Of a DNA stretch of 64,000 nucleotides, positions 50,176 through 58,527 are shown one piece after another. The DNA is taken from NCBI RefSeq assembly GCF_035271045.1, contig NZ_DATESC010000002.1, positions 1 to 64,000 of the forward strand. Reading direction: 5' to 3'. Positions within the stretch are counted from its first letter, which is position 1; the number at the start of each line of letters is the position of its first letter. The translations under genes were made by a program, and so were the position numbers. Below the pieces are notes generated by a model that saw only the letters and a program-made list of their open reading frames with translations, was not told where the DNA came from and did not search any database. The DNA is from Marinospirillum sp035271045. Lineage in GTDB: Bacteria > Pseudomonadota > Gammaproteobacteria > Pseudomonadales > Halomonadaceae.

Positions 50176-53124
50176 TTAGTATTCCATAGGCTGATTATCG
50201 TTATCAAGAGTATCTGAATAGTTGTTATTTGAAGCATCAGAGTCATTTAATCCTGTTAAATGACTGTCAGTCTGATCACTTTCAATGCTTTCTGTCCAGT
50301 TTTCAGAAGGCATCATATTCTCCACTTCACTCTCGGTTGTTTTAACCCAGCCAAGGTCCTCCTGCTGCATACTGCTAACCATCATTAAATTTGTATCAGC
50401 ATTAAGGCTATCATTAGTTTCATTGCTTGCTTGATTAGCACCAAAATCAGGCACTTCATCAGTCACTTCATTAGTTACTTCATCAGTTACTTCATCAGTT
50501 ACTTCATCAGTCACTTCATCAGTCACTTCATCAGTTACTTCATCAGAATCAGTTGCGGCTTCTAGTTGTTCTTCAGTCTCATCAAGGCTCGATAAAGTTT
50601 GAATACCTAACTCTGACTCTTCATTGTCTGAAGCTTGCTTGCTAGCATCTGGCTCAACAACAATGGTTGTTGTATAGGTATCACTAAAGCTACCTACACC
50701 ATCGCCTACTTGGAACTCGAATCTACCATCTAAATTGCTACCTTCATTAGGTTCAAACACTAATAAACCTAACTCTATGTCAGATAAAGAAATAGTATCA
50801 TCTGTTGAAATTTCGACCTTAGAGCTTTCTGTAGCAACATTGCCTTCTTTATCTATAACAGTCACACCTTTTTTAATAATGCGATAAAGGCTGCCATTTT
50901 CTGGTTCTGAGACAATTTTAATAACTTGGACACCTTCTGAAAGGTCATCACCAAAATCATTTGTCTTAAGGGTGTAGGGCGTGTCTACATTTATAACTAT
51001 TGAGTCATCAGAAGATGTTGGGGTAAGAATACCTGAAAAGTTAAATTCCTCTGTTGCCGGATTTACTTTTTCATAGTTTCCACCAGTAACATCTAGAACA
51101 TTTACAACAACTTCTGATAAATTACCTAACTCTTTGGCATCAATGGTAAATGAGCCTCTTCCCGTAGCATTTAGCTCAACTTGCATTTCTGTTCCATTCA
51201 CTTCAACAGTGGCTACTGCTTTTTCTTGTGGTGGGTACCTTTCGTCCATTTGAATTGCAAAAGTAACTTGGCCATTCTCATCTACGGTTATGTCGCTAGA
51301 GTCTAGGGCTTGCTTGTAGCTAATTTCATGAATTAAATAGTCATCAACGTTGGTTGGCGCTGTGAATTCAACCTTATCAAACGATAAGATGTTTCCATCA
51401 GCATCAGGCAATTCAAAAGTAAAAGCTTCATCAACCTTGTCGGAGCTTCCTTTGGCATTCACTTCTTTTATCTTGTCACCTCCAGCATCATAGTAGGTCA
51501 CTATGGCTTTAGTGGTGCTTTTGCCATCACCAGTCACTTGTGCAGAACCAATTACTTCACCATTGTTAGTAAAGGTAAGCTTGGCTGTTTCATGGTTATT
51601 TCTCCATGCAAAAGAAACATCAATTGAGTTCACATCCTTGTCAAAATCAACAACAATTTTTTCGCCAAGGCCTAGCTCTTTGGTGTCGCCGTTAGATTTC
51701 TCAACACTTTTGTCATTGATTTTAGTTTCTACACCAAATCCATCATGGTTTGTGCCTTTAATGACGGACAGGTTGGTTTCTTTTCCATCATTACCAAAGG
51801 CTGTAATCGTTACACCATTAGTGCCATCAACTGCTGAGCTTGAGTTAATAGTTTGAGCTTTTGCTGTAGCTGTTATCGTTATATCAACAGGCGTTTTTGT
51901 ATCTAACACTCTAGCTGTTGCGGTGTCATTACCAATATCTATTGGCTTGAAATTGCCTTCTGTTGAAGTGATTTTAGCTGTTAGTTCACTCACGTCTATA
52001 TAAACATCTTCAGTGTTATTGCTAGCAATTTTTATTGAGCCTGAAGTTTCTTGATCGGCAATGGTAATCGTACCTTTATCTGTGACTATTGTTGTTTCGC
52101 CCTGCGACGGCTCACTTAACGTAGCAGTGAACACATAAGAGGTATCTTCTGCATCCTCATTTACAGTTGAAGCTGTTAAATCAACAGTAGCCGGATTAAC
52201 AGGCTCGGGTTCTGGCTCAGGCTCTGTTGTTGGAGCATCAGTCGGTGCATCAGTCGGTGCATCAGTCGGTGCATCAGTCGGTGCATCAGTCGGTGCATCA
52301 GTCGGTGCGTCAGTCGGAGCATCAGTCGGAGCGTCAGTCGGTGCATCAGTCGGTGCATCAGTCGGAGCGTCAGTCGGTGCGTCAGTCGGTGCGTCAGTCG
52401 GTGCGTCTGTCGGTGCATCAGTCGGAGCGTCTGTCGGTGCATCAGTCGGAGCGTCTGTCGGAGCGTCTGTCGGAGTGTCTGTCGGAGCGTCCGTTGGTGT
52501 CTCTGTTTCTTGTCTTGGAGGTACTGCTTCAGGCTCTTGTGGTATAGCTGCTTCAGGCTCTGGCTCAGTAGGTGTGTCTGGGTCTGTTTCTGATCCAGTC
52601 TGGCCTTCATCTTGTCCTTCTAGAAGACTCGCAGGCGCTACATCAGCAGAATCTAGAGGTGTTATAAAATCATCAACAGCTGCATCAGAGCTGCCAGCAT
52701 TGAAATTTGGATCTAAGTTTAGTGGATTAACTGGGTTTACATTGCCAGCTAGGTTGCCATCTTGAATATTTAGCTGAAGTCCATCATTTGCAGCCATAGC
52801 ATCAGCAGGAGTCGCAGCCGCATCAGTTTCATCGTCGGTAGCTTTTTCTGCAAGTTCTTCTGTGTTTATTAAGCCGTCGTTGTATTCGGCATGATCAACA
52901 TTAGCTTCATCTGGCGTGAAGGTTTGAATGTTTTCATTACCCGACTCTTGTGCAAGCCCCATAATGTCTGAGGTATCAATACTTTCTTGCTCTTCTTGAC
53001 CAATGTCTTCGGTACGGCTTAACACAGTTGATTCGTCAAATAGCAACGCTTCATCTGATTGTTGTTCATCAACTGCATTGTCTTTAGCGGTTGATTCGTT
53101 TGAATTTTCAGTTTGATCTGCCAT
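50176..53124 (-). CDS. Acidic repeat-rich surface protein, probable substrate of the type I system (982 residues)
   Basis: Last gene before the terminator in the secretion locus. No Sec signal peptide; no cysteine seen. Residues 1-205 are strongly acidic and low in hydrophobics; 210-295 are about 22 tandem Thr-Asp-Ala-Pro units; about 305-365 is a LapA-type extracellular Ig-like domain (TVNEDAEDTSYVFTATLSEP, ETTIVTDKGTITIADQETSG). Further beta domains follow, including one of cadherin/VCBS type (near LVFEPNEGSNLDGRFEFQVG). About 860-890 are eight Thr-Asp-Glu-Val units, then an acidic tail. Classical nonapeptide RTX repeats are not evident. This fits a stalked adhesin; the function is an inference. 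Confidence 0.8.
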   Translation of the reverse strand: MADQTENSNESTAKDNAVDEQQSDEALLFDESTVLSRTEDIGQEEQESIDTSDIMGLAQESGNENIQTFTPDEANVDHAEYNDGLINTEELAEKATDDETDAAATPADAMAANDGLQLNIQDGNLAGNVNPVNPLNLDPNFNAGSSDAAVDDFITPLDSADVAPASLLEGQDEGQTGSETDPDTPTEPEPEAAIPQEPEAVPPRQETETPTDAPTDTPTDAPTDAPTDAPTDAPTDAPTDAPTDAPTDAPTDAPTDAPTDAPTDAPTDAPTDAPTDAPTDAPTDAPTDAPTDAPTDAPTTEPEPEPEPVNPATVDLTASTVNEDAEDTSYVFTATLSEPSQGETTIVTDKGTITIADQETSGSIKIASNNTEDVYIDVSELTAKITSTEGNFKPIDIGNDTATARVLDTKTPVDITITATAKAQTINSSSAVDGTNGVTITAFGNDGKETNLSVIKGTNHDGFGVETKINDKSVEKSNGDTKELGLGEKIVVDFDKDVNSIDVSFAWRNNHETAKLTFTNNGEVIGSAQVTGDGKSTTKAIVTYYDAGGDKIKEVNAKGSSDKVDEAFTFELPDADGNILSFDKVEFTAPTNVDDYLIHEISYKQALDSSDITVDENGQVTFAIQMDERYPPQEKAVATVEVNGTEMQVELNATGRGSFTIDAKELGNLSEVVVNVLDVTGGNYEKVNPATEEFNFSGILTPTSSDDSIVINVDTPYTLKTNDFGDDLSEGVQVIKIVSEPENGSLYRIIKKGVTVIDKEGNVATESSKVEISTDDTISLSDIELGLLVFEPNEGSNLDGRFEFQVGDGVGSFSDTYTTTIVVEPDASKQASDNEESELGIQTLSSLDETEEQLEAATDSDEVTDEVTDEVTDEVTDEVTDEVTNEVTDEVPDFGANQASNETNDSLNADTNLMMVSSMQQEDLGWVKTTESEVENMMPSENWTESIESDQTDSHLTGLNDSDASNNNYSDTLDNDNQPMEY
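50454..50550. repeat. 12-bp minisatellite encoding Thr-Asp-Glu-Val
   Basis: About eight tandem units of ACTTCATCAGTT/C on the plus strand. Unit length 12 keeps the reading frame if units are gained or lost. Confidence 0.85.
52232..52503. repeat. 12-bp minisatellite encoding Thr-Asp-Ala-Pro, about 22 units
   Basis: Plus-strand unit GGTGCATCAGTC with variation mostly at third codon positions (GGA/GGT, CAT/CGT, CAG/CTG), so selection keeps the protein sequence. It is the largest tandem array in the window. The variants are partly clustered (mixed CTG/CAG near one end), which suggests local expansion. Confidence 0.9.
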
Positions 53125-53236
53125 GACTCACTACCCCATATTTTAGAGATAAATTTTAAATTATTGTTATTCTTATTAGGTTATCCGTAAGTACGTAATC
53201 TAGCTGCTAGCCATAAGTTATATTAAGCTAAAAGGC

Positions 53237-54625
53237 CTAGCGCTCATTGAAGCTATTGGTCAGTCCTTTAGTTATAGGGTCTGCAAGGTAAGCTAAAAGG
53301 GTTTTTTCACCCGTTAAAATGTCGGCAGATACCACCATGCCAGGCATTAAAGGAAAGCGGCTTTCTTCGCTACCTAAATAGTTTTTATCTAAAGCGACCC
53401 AGCCTTTAAAGTAAGGCTTTTCTGTTTCATCTAGCGTGCTAAATGCTGAAATTCGACTTAATGTACCTTTTGCATAACCATAACGAGCAAAATCGTAGCT
53501 GCTGATTTTAAGGTTTACCTTTTGACCTAGGTGAAGGTAGCCAATGTCATCGGGTGAAATGCGCACTTCTGCTTGCAGTTTTACATCATCAGGAACAATT
53601 TGCATAAGTACTGAGCCAGGTTGGATAACCTGCCCAGGGTTATTAACTGACAAGCTAAACACCAAACCGCTCGCGGGCGCTCTAACCCACAGTTCATCTA
53701 GTCGGCTTTTTACTTTGCTCAGCTCTTCTTCTGTTTCTGCAATCTGAGCTTTAAGTTGACCTAGTTGATCTAGTGGTTCTTGAAGAATTTGATTTTGGCT
53801 TTCATAGAACCGACTTTGTGATTCTGCTAGTTCTTGCTTAATAAGATTGATTTCTTTCAGAATCCTATCTTCTTCGCCGCGCGCTGTAACTGCTGCTCTT
53901 TCTGTTTCTAATAGTGTGATACGTGTTACAAGGCGCTTTTCAGCCATACCTTTACGCATAGTCAGCATTTGTTCGGTTAGCTCACGGTGTTTGGCCGCAG
54001 GTTCAAGCGCTTTATTTAACTGCTCTAATCTGAATACTCTTTGTTGAATTTGACGATTAAGCACTTCAAGCGTTAAATCTCTAACTTGTATCTGGTTGCT
54101 GAGTTGCTGTTTTTGTACTGCCACCATTGTTGGGTAAATTTCATTGTAGTGACTAAAATTAGGTTCGCGATCCATAATAAAAGATTCTTGGCGCTCTGCT
54201 CTAAGCTTGAGTGATGCCAAGCGCCCTTCAATTTGTCGCAGGTCAGAAAGCGCCCTAGCGTCATCTAGTTTAATTAAAATATCACCTTCTTTGACGAGCA
54301 TTCGCTCCTCAATTAATATTTCTGCAATGGTTCCACCATTTAAGTGTTGAACAACTTTAATTTGCCCTGATGGAACAATTTCACCTGGCGCTAGGGTTAC
54401 TTCAGTCAGCTGAGTTATGGATGCCCAGATAAAAAAGCCAATAACCATAAAAACAATTAAGTACAAGACCGGCTTAGCGTAAGAAGGTATGAGTTCGTCT
54501 TCTACCTGTATTGTTTCAGATAAAAGTCTACGCTGACGAGAACCAAGTGAAACATCTGTTTTTTGTGTGTCCATATAAGCGTTTATATCAGCGCCTGCTT
54601 TTTTTAATTGAGAATTATCAGCCAT
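53237..54625 (-). CDS. Type I secretion membrane-fusion protein, HlyD/LapC family
   Basis: Periplasmic adaptor that joins the ABC exporter to the outer-membrane channel. A cytoplasmic N-terminus (1-50) is followed by one membrane segment (about 51-71), lipoyl half motif (EVTLAPGEIVPSGQIKVVQHLNGGTI), a long coiled coil (about 120-320), the second lipoyl half and a beta domain with VNNPGQVIQPGSVLMQIVP and VKLQAEVRISPDDIGYLHLGQ. Its start ATG overlaps the ABC exporter stop by one base (TAATG), so synthesis is coupled. 462 residues, usual for LapC. Confidence 0.93.
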   Translation of the reverse strand: MADNSQLKKAGADINAYMDTQKTDVSLGSRQRRLLSETIQVEDELIPSYAKPVLYLIVFMVIGFFIWASITQLTEVTLAPGEIVPSGQIKVVQHLNGGTIAEILIEERMLVKEGDILIKLDDARALSDLRQIEGRLASLKLRAERQESFIMDREPNFSHYNEIYPTMVAVQKQQLSNQIQVRDLTLEVLNRQIQQRVFRLEQLNKALEPAAKHRELTEQMLTMRKGMAEKRLVTRITLLETERAAVTARGEEDRILKEINLIKQELAESQSRFYESQNQILQEPLDQLGQLKAQIAETEEELSKVKSRLDELWVRAPASGLVFSLSVNNPGQVIQPGSVLMQIVPDDVKLQAEVRISPDDIGYLHLGQKVNLKISSYDFARYGYAKGTLSRISAFSTLDETEKPYFKGWVALDKNYLGSEESRFPLMPGMVVSADILTGEKTLLAYLADPITKGLTNSFNER

Positions 54626-57600
54626 TAACTTAGCCCTGCCATGATTTTTTCTTCGACCTCAGCATAATTACCTCTTGCTGTGATTGTACCGTTTTCCATA
54701 TAAAGAATATGATCAGCGTCGCGTAGGTGGCTAGGACGCGGCGTTACTAAAATTAAAGTAACACGCCCTTGTAGCCAGTTAATACAGCGCATTAATGCCT
54801 CTTCTCCAGCATCATCCATACCATTACCGGGTTCGTCTAATAGAACAATGGATGCTGGTTTTAAAATGGTGCGAGCTAAAGATAGTCGCTGCCTAAAGCC
54901 ACTAGACATCTGTTCGGTGCTGCTATTCGATATTCTAGTATTAATGCCTCTTTCCATACGCTCCACATCGCTACTAAGGCCTGTCATTTTAATAGCCCAC
55001 CAGAGTTCTTCTTCTGTTGCTGCTGGGTGAACCAGTCTTAAGTTTTGTGCGAGCGTGCCATAAAAAATGTCACACTTTTGAGGCATATAGCTAATAATGG
55101 AGCGCAAATAATCTGCTGCTATCTGTCGCGTATCAATAGCATCAATTCTAATCGAACCTGCTTGTGGGTAATGTAATCGACAAATTAAAGATAATAAGGT
55201 CGATTTACCTGATCCATCGGGTCCTGTAATACCGACTAGTTTTTTCTGAGGTACTTTAAATGTGATACCGAGTAGCACAGGGTCTAGGTCTGAAGCATAG
55301 CGGAAAGAAACGCGGTTAAAATCAATGGAACCTTTGTTTACAAAGCGGTTCGCTTCGTGGTTATGGCCATCGTTTTCTTGCGCCAATTTCATTAGCTGAT
55401 TCACTTGGAAAACATTGGTCGAGATACGCGACCAACTAGTTAAAGCGGTAAATAGGTTTTGTAGGGGGGCAATTAAGCGCCAAGCCAAAATCATGGTCGC
55501 CATAATAGTACCGGCTGTAATTGCTCCTTTAATCACCATATAAGCCGAGGTAACCAGAATGGCTAAACCGGTAATGCTACCAATAAGGTGAGATATGGCC
55601 GATATTTTTTGCTGTGTTTGTTGTTCTGTAAACTCGGTATAAGCCGATGATCCGCTAATATCACGAAAACGCTTCATCCAAACACCTTGGCTACCAAGTG
55701 TGCGTAAACCGCTCATTTTACCTAAAGATTCATCAATCAATTCACTTTTTTTGCCTGATGATTCCGATGCACTTTCAGCTGCCCTATCAACCATAGGGCG
55801 AGTGAGTAGAAGCAGTAATAGGAATGCTGTAATAGAGGCTAACATAACCGCTGCGGCCCAAGGGTTAATAACAAAAATAACCACCAGCAGAATAATACTA
55901 GCGGGTAGATCAAAAATAAGTGTAACCAGTGGGCCTAGGAATAAGTCTCTTAAGCGCTCTAAACTTTTAATTCGGCTTATTTGGCGGCTAACAGAGACAC
56001 CGTTTAATGACGAAACGGGCAGTCTAAGTACTCGCTCAAAAATTGAATTACCCAGCACGTATTCTATTCGGCCACCAATATAGGCTAAGAGTTTTCCGCG
56101 TAATAAGTTTAGGAACCAGCCAATACTTATCGCTAGAATTACGCCTATAAGTAAAAAGCCACCCATCATAATATTGGCACTTGGTATCACCGTATCAAAT
56201 ACTGAACGAACAAAAAGTGACGGTGTAACGGCTAGTGCAGTACTTATTAGGGTAACAATAAAAATTAATAATAGGTGTTTACGGAATTTCCAAAACAAAG
56301 ATTTAACCCAAGTCTGCTTACCTTGCAGCTGCTCGGCATTAATAGGTTGAAAAATAAAAATTTCACCGTGCTCAGAAGGCAGTTTTTGCCAAATTTCTTC
56401 ACTATTACTTTGGCTGTTAAAAACTTTATAACTACCATCGGGTAAGAGTTCTAATACGGCAATGGCAGGCTTATCATCAGCCATAAAAATACAAGGCAAG
56501 AGGCGGTTATCAAACTGCTTAAATTTATTTCCTAAATAGCGTGCTCTATAGCCCATATTGGCCATAGCGCCAAAGAAATAAGACAAATCAATGTGGTCGG
56601 CAAGGTGAGGTAGTGCCTGAGTAAACTCTCGAATACTGCCACTCCAACCAAGGGAGTGCGCTAAGGGTAAAAGGCACCTTGAAAGGTCTGATTCATTAAA
56701 TACTCGCGTACCAATAACCGACTCTAGTGAATCGTTACTTTCAGGTTTCACAAAGCCGGTATTATCTTTTCCTCTGCGAGCAAAGATAAATTCGCCGTCA
56801 TCTGGCTCTAACTTGCCACCATTAATACGATAGATGGTGTCGGCTAATTTAACCATTGATGGGCGGTTAGTAACCATAATCATGGTTAACTCACCCTTAC
56901 GCGACTCAAGGTAGAGACGTAATTTTTTATCGCCTTCAAAGTCTAGGGCGCTATTGGCTTCATCAAACAAAATAACCGATGGATTAAAAGCAAGTACACG
57001 CACAATAGCAATTAGCTGACGAACCCCCATCGGGAGCGTTTCACTAGCATTTTCGCCTAAAGGTGTTTGATACCCTTGTTTCATGCTGGCAACAGTAAGG
57101 TTTAAGCCTAGCTGCTCTGAAACCTCTAGTGCGCGTGCTTCTCGGGCTGGGTCAAACATTGTGAGGTTTTCTAAAATAGAACCAACAAAAACAACGCCTT
57201 CTTGTGGTAAAAGAGCGATTTTTTGACGCACACTTTCTGGCTGAAACTGACTAATGGGTTGACCATCAACGAGCACTTGGCCTTCATCTATTTCTTCAAT
57301 ACCATTAATTAAAGAAAGCAATGTTGTTTTACCACTACCACTGTCGCCACGAATAACAACACACTCACCTTTTTGAATGGTTAAATTAAGGTTTTGAAAG
57401 AGGTGTTTCATACCATCTGCTGTTTCGTGGCCTAAAGAGACTTGATTCAGGCTGATACCAGAGCGTACGTCGGTGATTTGTTGCAGGCCTTCTTCATAAT
57501 GACCTGGCATCGAAAGCACATCAGTTAGTCGTTTATCGCCCGCAATAAAAACCTGATAACGCATCCAAATGCTGAGCCCTTTTTGCAAAGGCTGGAGCGC

Positions 57601-58527
57601 ACGCACGGATAGCATCATACAAGCAGCTAGAGCACCAGAACTCATGTTGCCATCGAGCACTAGCATTGCGCCAAAAAAGATAACTAGAATAATCATAATC
57701 TGCGACATGATACTGCCAAGACTATTAGCAAAGTTGCTACCAAAAAATAAGCGTTCGCCTTGGTCAGCACTGTTTTCTTTTAAGCGCTCATAACGGCGCT
57801 GCATAATGCTTTCTAATGACATGGTTTTAATTGATAAAACACCAGCGAGCACTTCCGTTAAGAAGCTAGTACGCCTTTCATCATTAGTATCGCGCATAAT
57901 AATTTGCTTATACATCCAGCGGCCAAAGAAGAAGACCGCAACGACAAAGAGTGCAATTAAAACAATAGGCACAATAACCAGATTACCGGCTATTAACCAA
58001 ATAACCGTTAAAAAAACTAATGCAAAGGGCAGATCGAGTAAAACTAAAAGCGCACTACCAGAATAAACATCGGCAACCTTAGAGACGGTTTGTACTTTTT
58101 CTGCATAGGCTCCAGGCTCTTCTTTGCTAAACAGCTGCATAGGAATTAGGAATAATTTATTAAGTACTTGAATACTCGCTCGGTGTTTAAAGCGTGCGCC
58201 TAGCCAGTTAGTAACTGTCGCATTCACCCCTTTTAATATTTCTTCTAACAGCATCATTAACACTATGCCAAGGGTTAGCACGACTAGCGTATCAATGGAT
58301 TGGTTTTTTAATACCCGATCAAAAATTTGCAACATACCCAAGGGCAAAGCCAAAGCGAGCAGGTTGGTCATTAATGACGTTAGAATAATAATAGGCAACA
58401 AGCGTCGTAAATCGGGTGCGGTAATAATTTTTCGTAACGAACCAATACCGTTGACTTTTAACTTGGCCTCTGTCCTTTTTGCCGGATCTTGTGCTCTAGA
58501 AAATAGTTTATTTTGATTCTGGCTCAT
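54625..58527 (-). CDS. Fused double ABC exporter: type I secretion system permease/ATPase, 1300 residues
   Basis: One polypeptide with two complete exporter modules. Module 1 (about 1-590) has a six-helix transmembrane domain (about 40-330) and an ATPase domain with Walker A GDSGSGKTT (394-402), Q-loop Gln442, signature TLPMGV (497-502), Walker B VILFDEA. Module 2 (about 600-1300) starts with a C39-peptidase-like domain (about 600-728) that lacks an obvious catalytic Cys, a second transmembrane domain (about 745-1030) and an ATPase domain with Walker A GPDGSGKST (1102-1110), Gln1150, signature MSSGF (1207-1211), Walker B IVLLDEP. The H-loop histidine is Asn554 in module 1 and Pro1263 in module 2. 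Type I exporters are usually ~570-720 residue homodimers. The start overlaps the LuxR stop (ATGA) and the stop overlaps the adaptor start. Confidence 0.93.
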   Translation of the reverse strand: MSQNQNKLFSRAQDPAKRTEAKLKVNGIGSLRKIITAPDLRRLLPIIILTSLMTNLLALALPLGMLQIFDRVLKNQSIDTLVVLTLGIVLMMLLEEILKGVNATVTNWLGARFKHRASIQVLNKLFLIPMQLFSKEEPGAYAEKVQTVSKVADVYSGSALLVLLDLPFALVFLTVIWLIAGNLVIVPIVLIALFVVAVFFFGRWMYKQIIMRDTNDERRTSFLTEVLAGVLSIKTMSLESIMQRRYERLKENSADQGERLFFGSNFANSLGSIMSQIMIILVIFFGAMLVLDGNMSSGALAACMMLSVRALQPLQKGLSIWMRYQVFIAGDKRLTDVLSMPGHYEEGLQQITDVRSGISLNQVSLGHETADGMKHLFQNLNLTIQKGECVVIRGDSGSGKTTLLSLINGIEEIDEGQVLVDGQPISQFQPESVRQKIALLPQEGVVFVGSILENLTMFDPAREARALEVSEQLGLNLTVASMKQGYQTPLGENASETLPMGVRQLIAIVRVLAFNPSVILFDEANSALDFEGDKKLRLYLESRKGELTMIMVTNRPSMVKLADTIYRINGGKLEPDDGEFIFARRGKDNTGFVKPESNDSLESVIGTRVFNESDLSRCLLPLAHSLGWSGSIREFTQALPHLADHIDLSYFFGAMANMGYRARYLGNKFKQFDNRLLPCIFMADDKPAIAVLELLPDGSYKVFNSQSNSEEIWQKLPSEHGEIFIFQPINAEQLQGKQTWVKSLFWKFRKHLLLIFIVTLISTALAVTPSLFVRSVFDTVIPSANIMMGGFLLIGVILAISIGWFLNLLRGKLLAYIGGRIEYVLGNSIFERVLRLPVSSLNGVSVSRQISRIKSLERLRDLFLGPLVTLIFDLPASIILLVVIFVINPWAAAVMLASITAFLLLLLLTRPMVDRAAESASESSGKKSELIDESLGKMSGLRTLGSQGVWMKRFRDISGSSAYTEFTEQQTQQKISAISHLIGSITGLAILVTSAYMVIKGAITAGTIMATMILAWRLIAPLQNLFTALTSWSRISTNVFQVNQLMKLAQENDGHNHEANRFVNKGSIDFNRVSFRYASDLDPVLLGITFKVPQKKLVGITGPDGSGKSTLLSLICRLHYPQAGSIRIDAIDTRQIAADYLRSIISYMPQKCDIFYGTLAQNLRLVHPAATEEELWWAIKMTGLSSDVERMERGINTRISNSSTEQMSSGFRQRLSLARTILKPASIVLLDEPGNGMDDAGEEALMRCINWLQGRVTLILVTPRPSHLRDADHILYMENGTITARGNYAEVEEKIMAGLS

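Noticed and set aside
52232..52503. CRISPR array
   Set aside because: Regular repeats, but units are 12 bp without spacers and are in frame within a coding gene.
52227..52547. Plus-strand open frame of 106 residues across the Thr-Asp-Ala-Pro repeats (HQSV-like repeats)
   Set aside because: It is the antisense reading of the 12-bp minisatellite, which stays open in several frames by repetition; no start signal or similarity.
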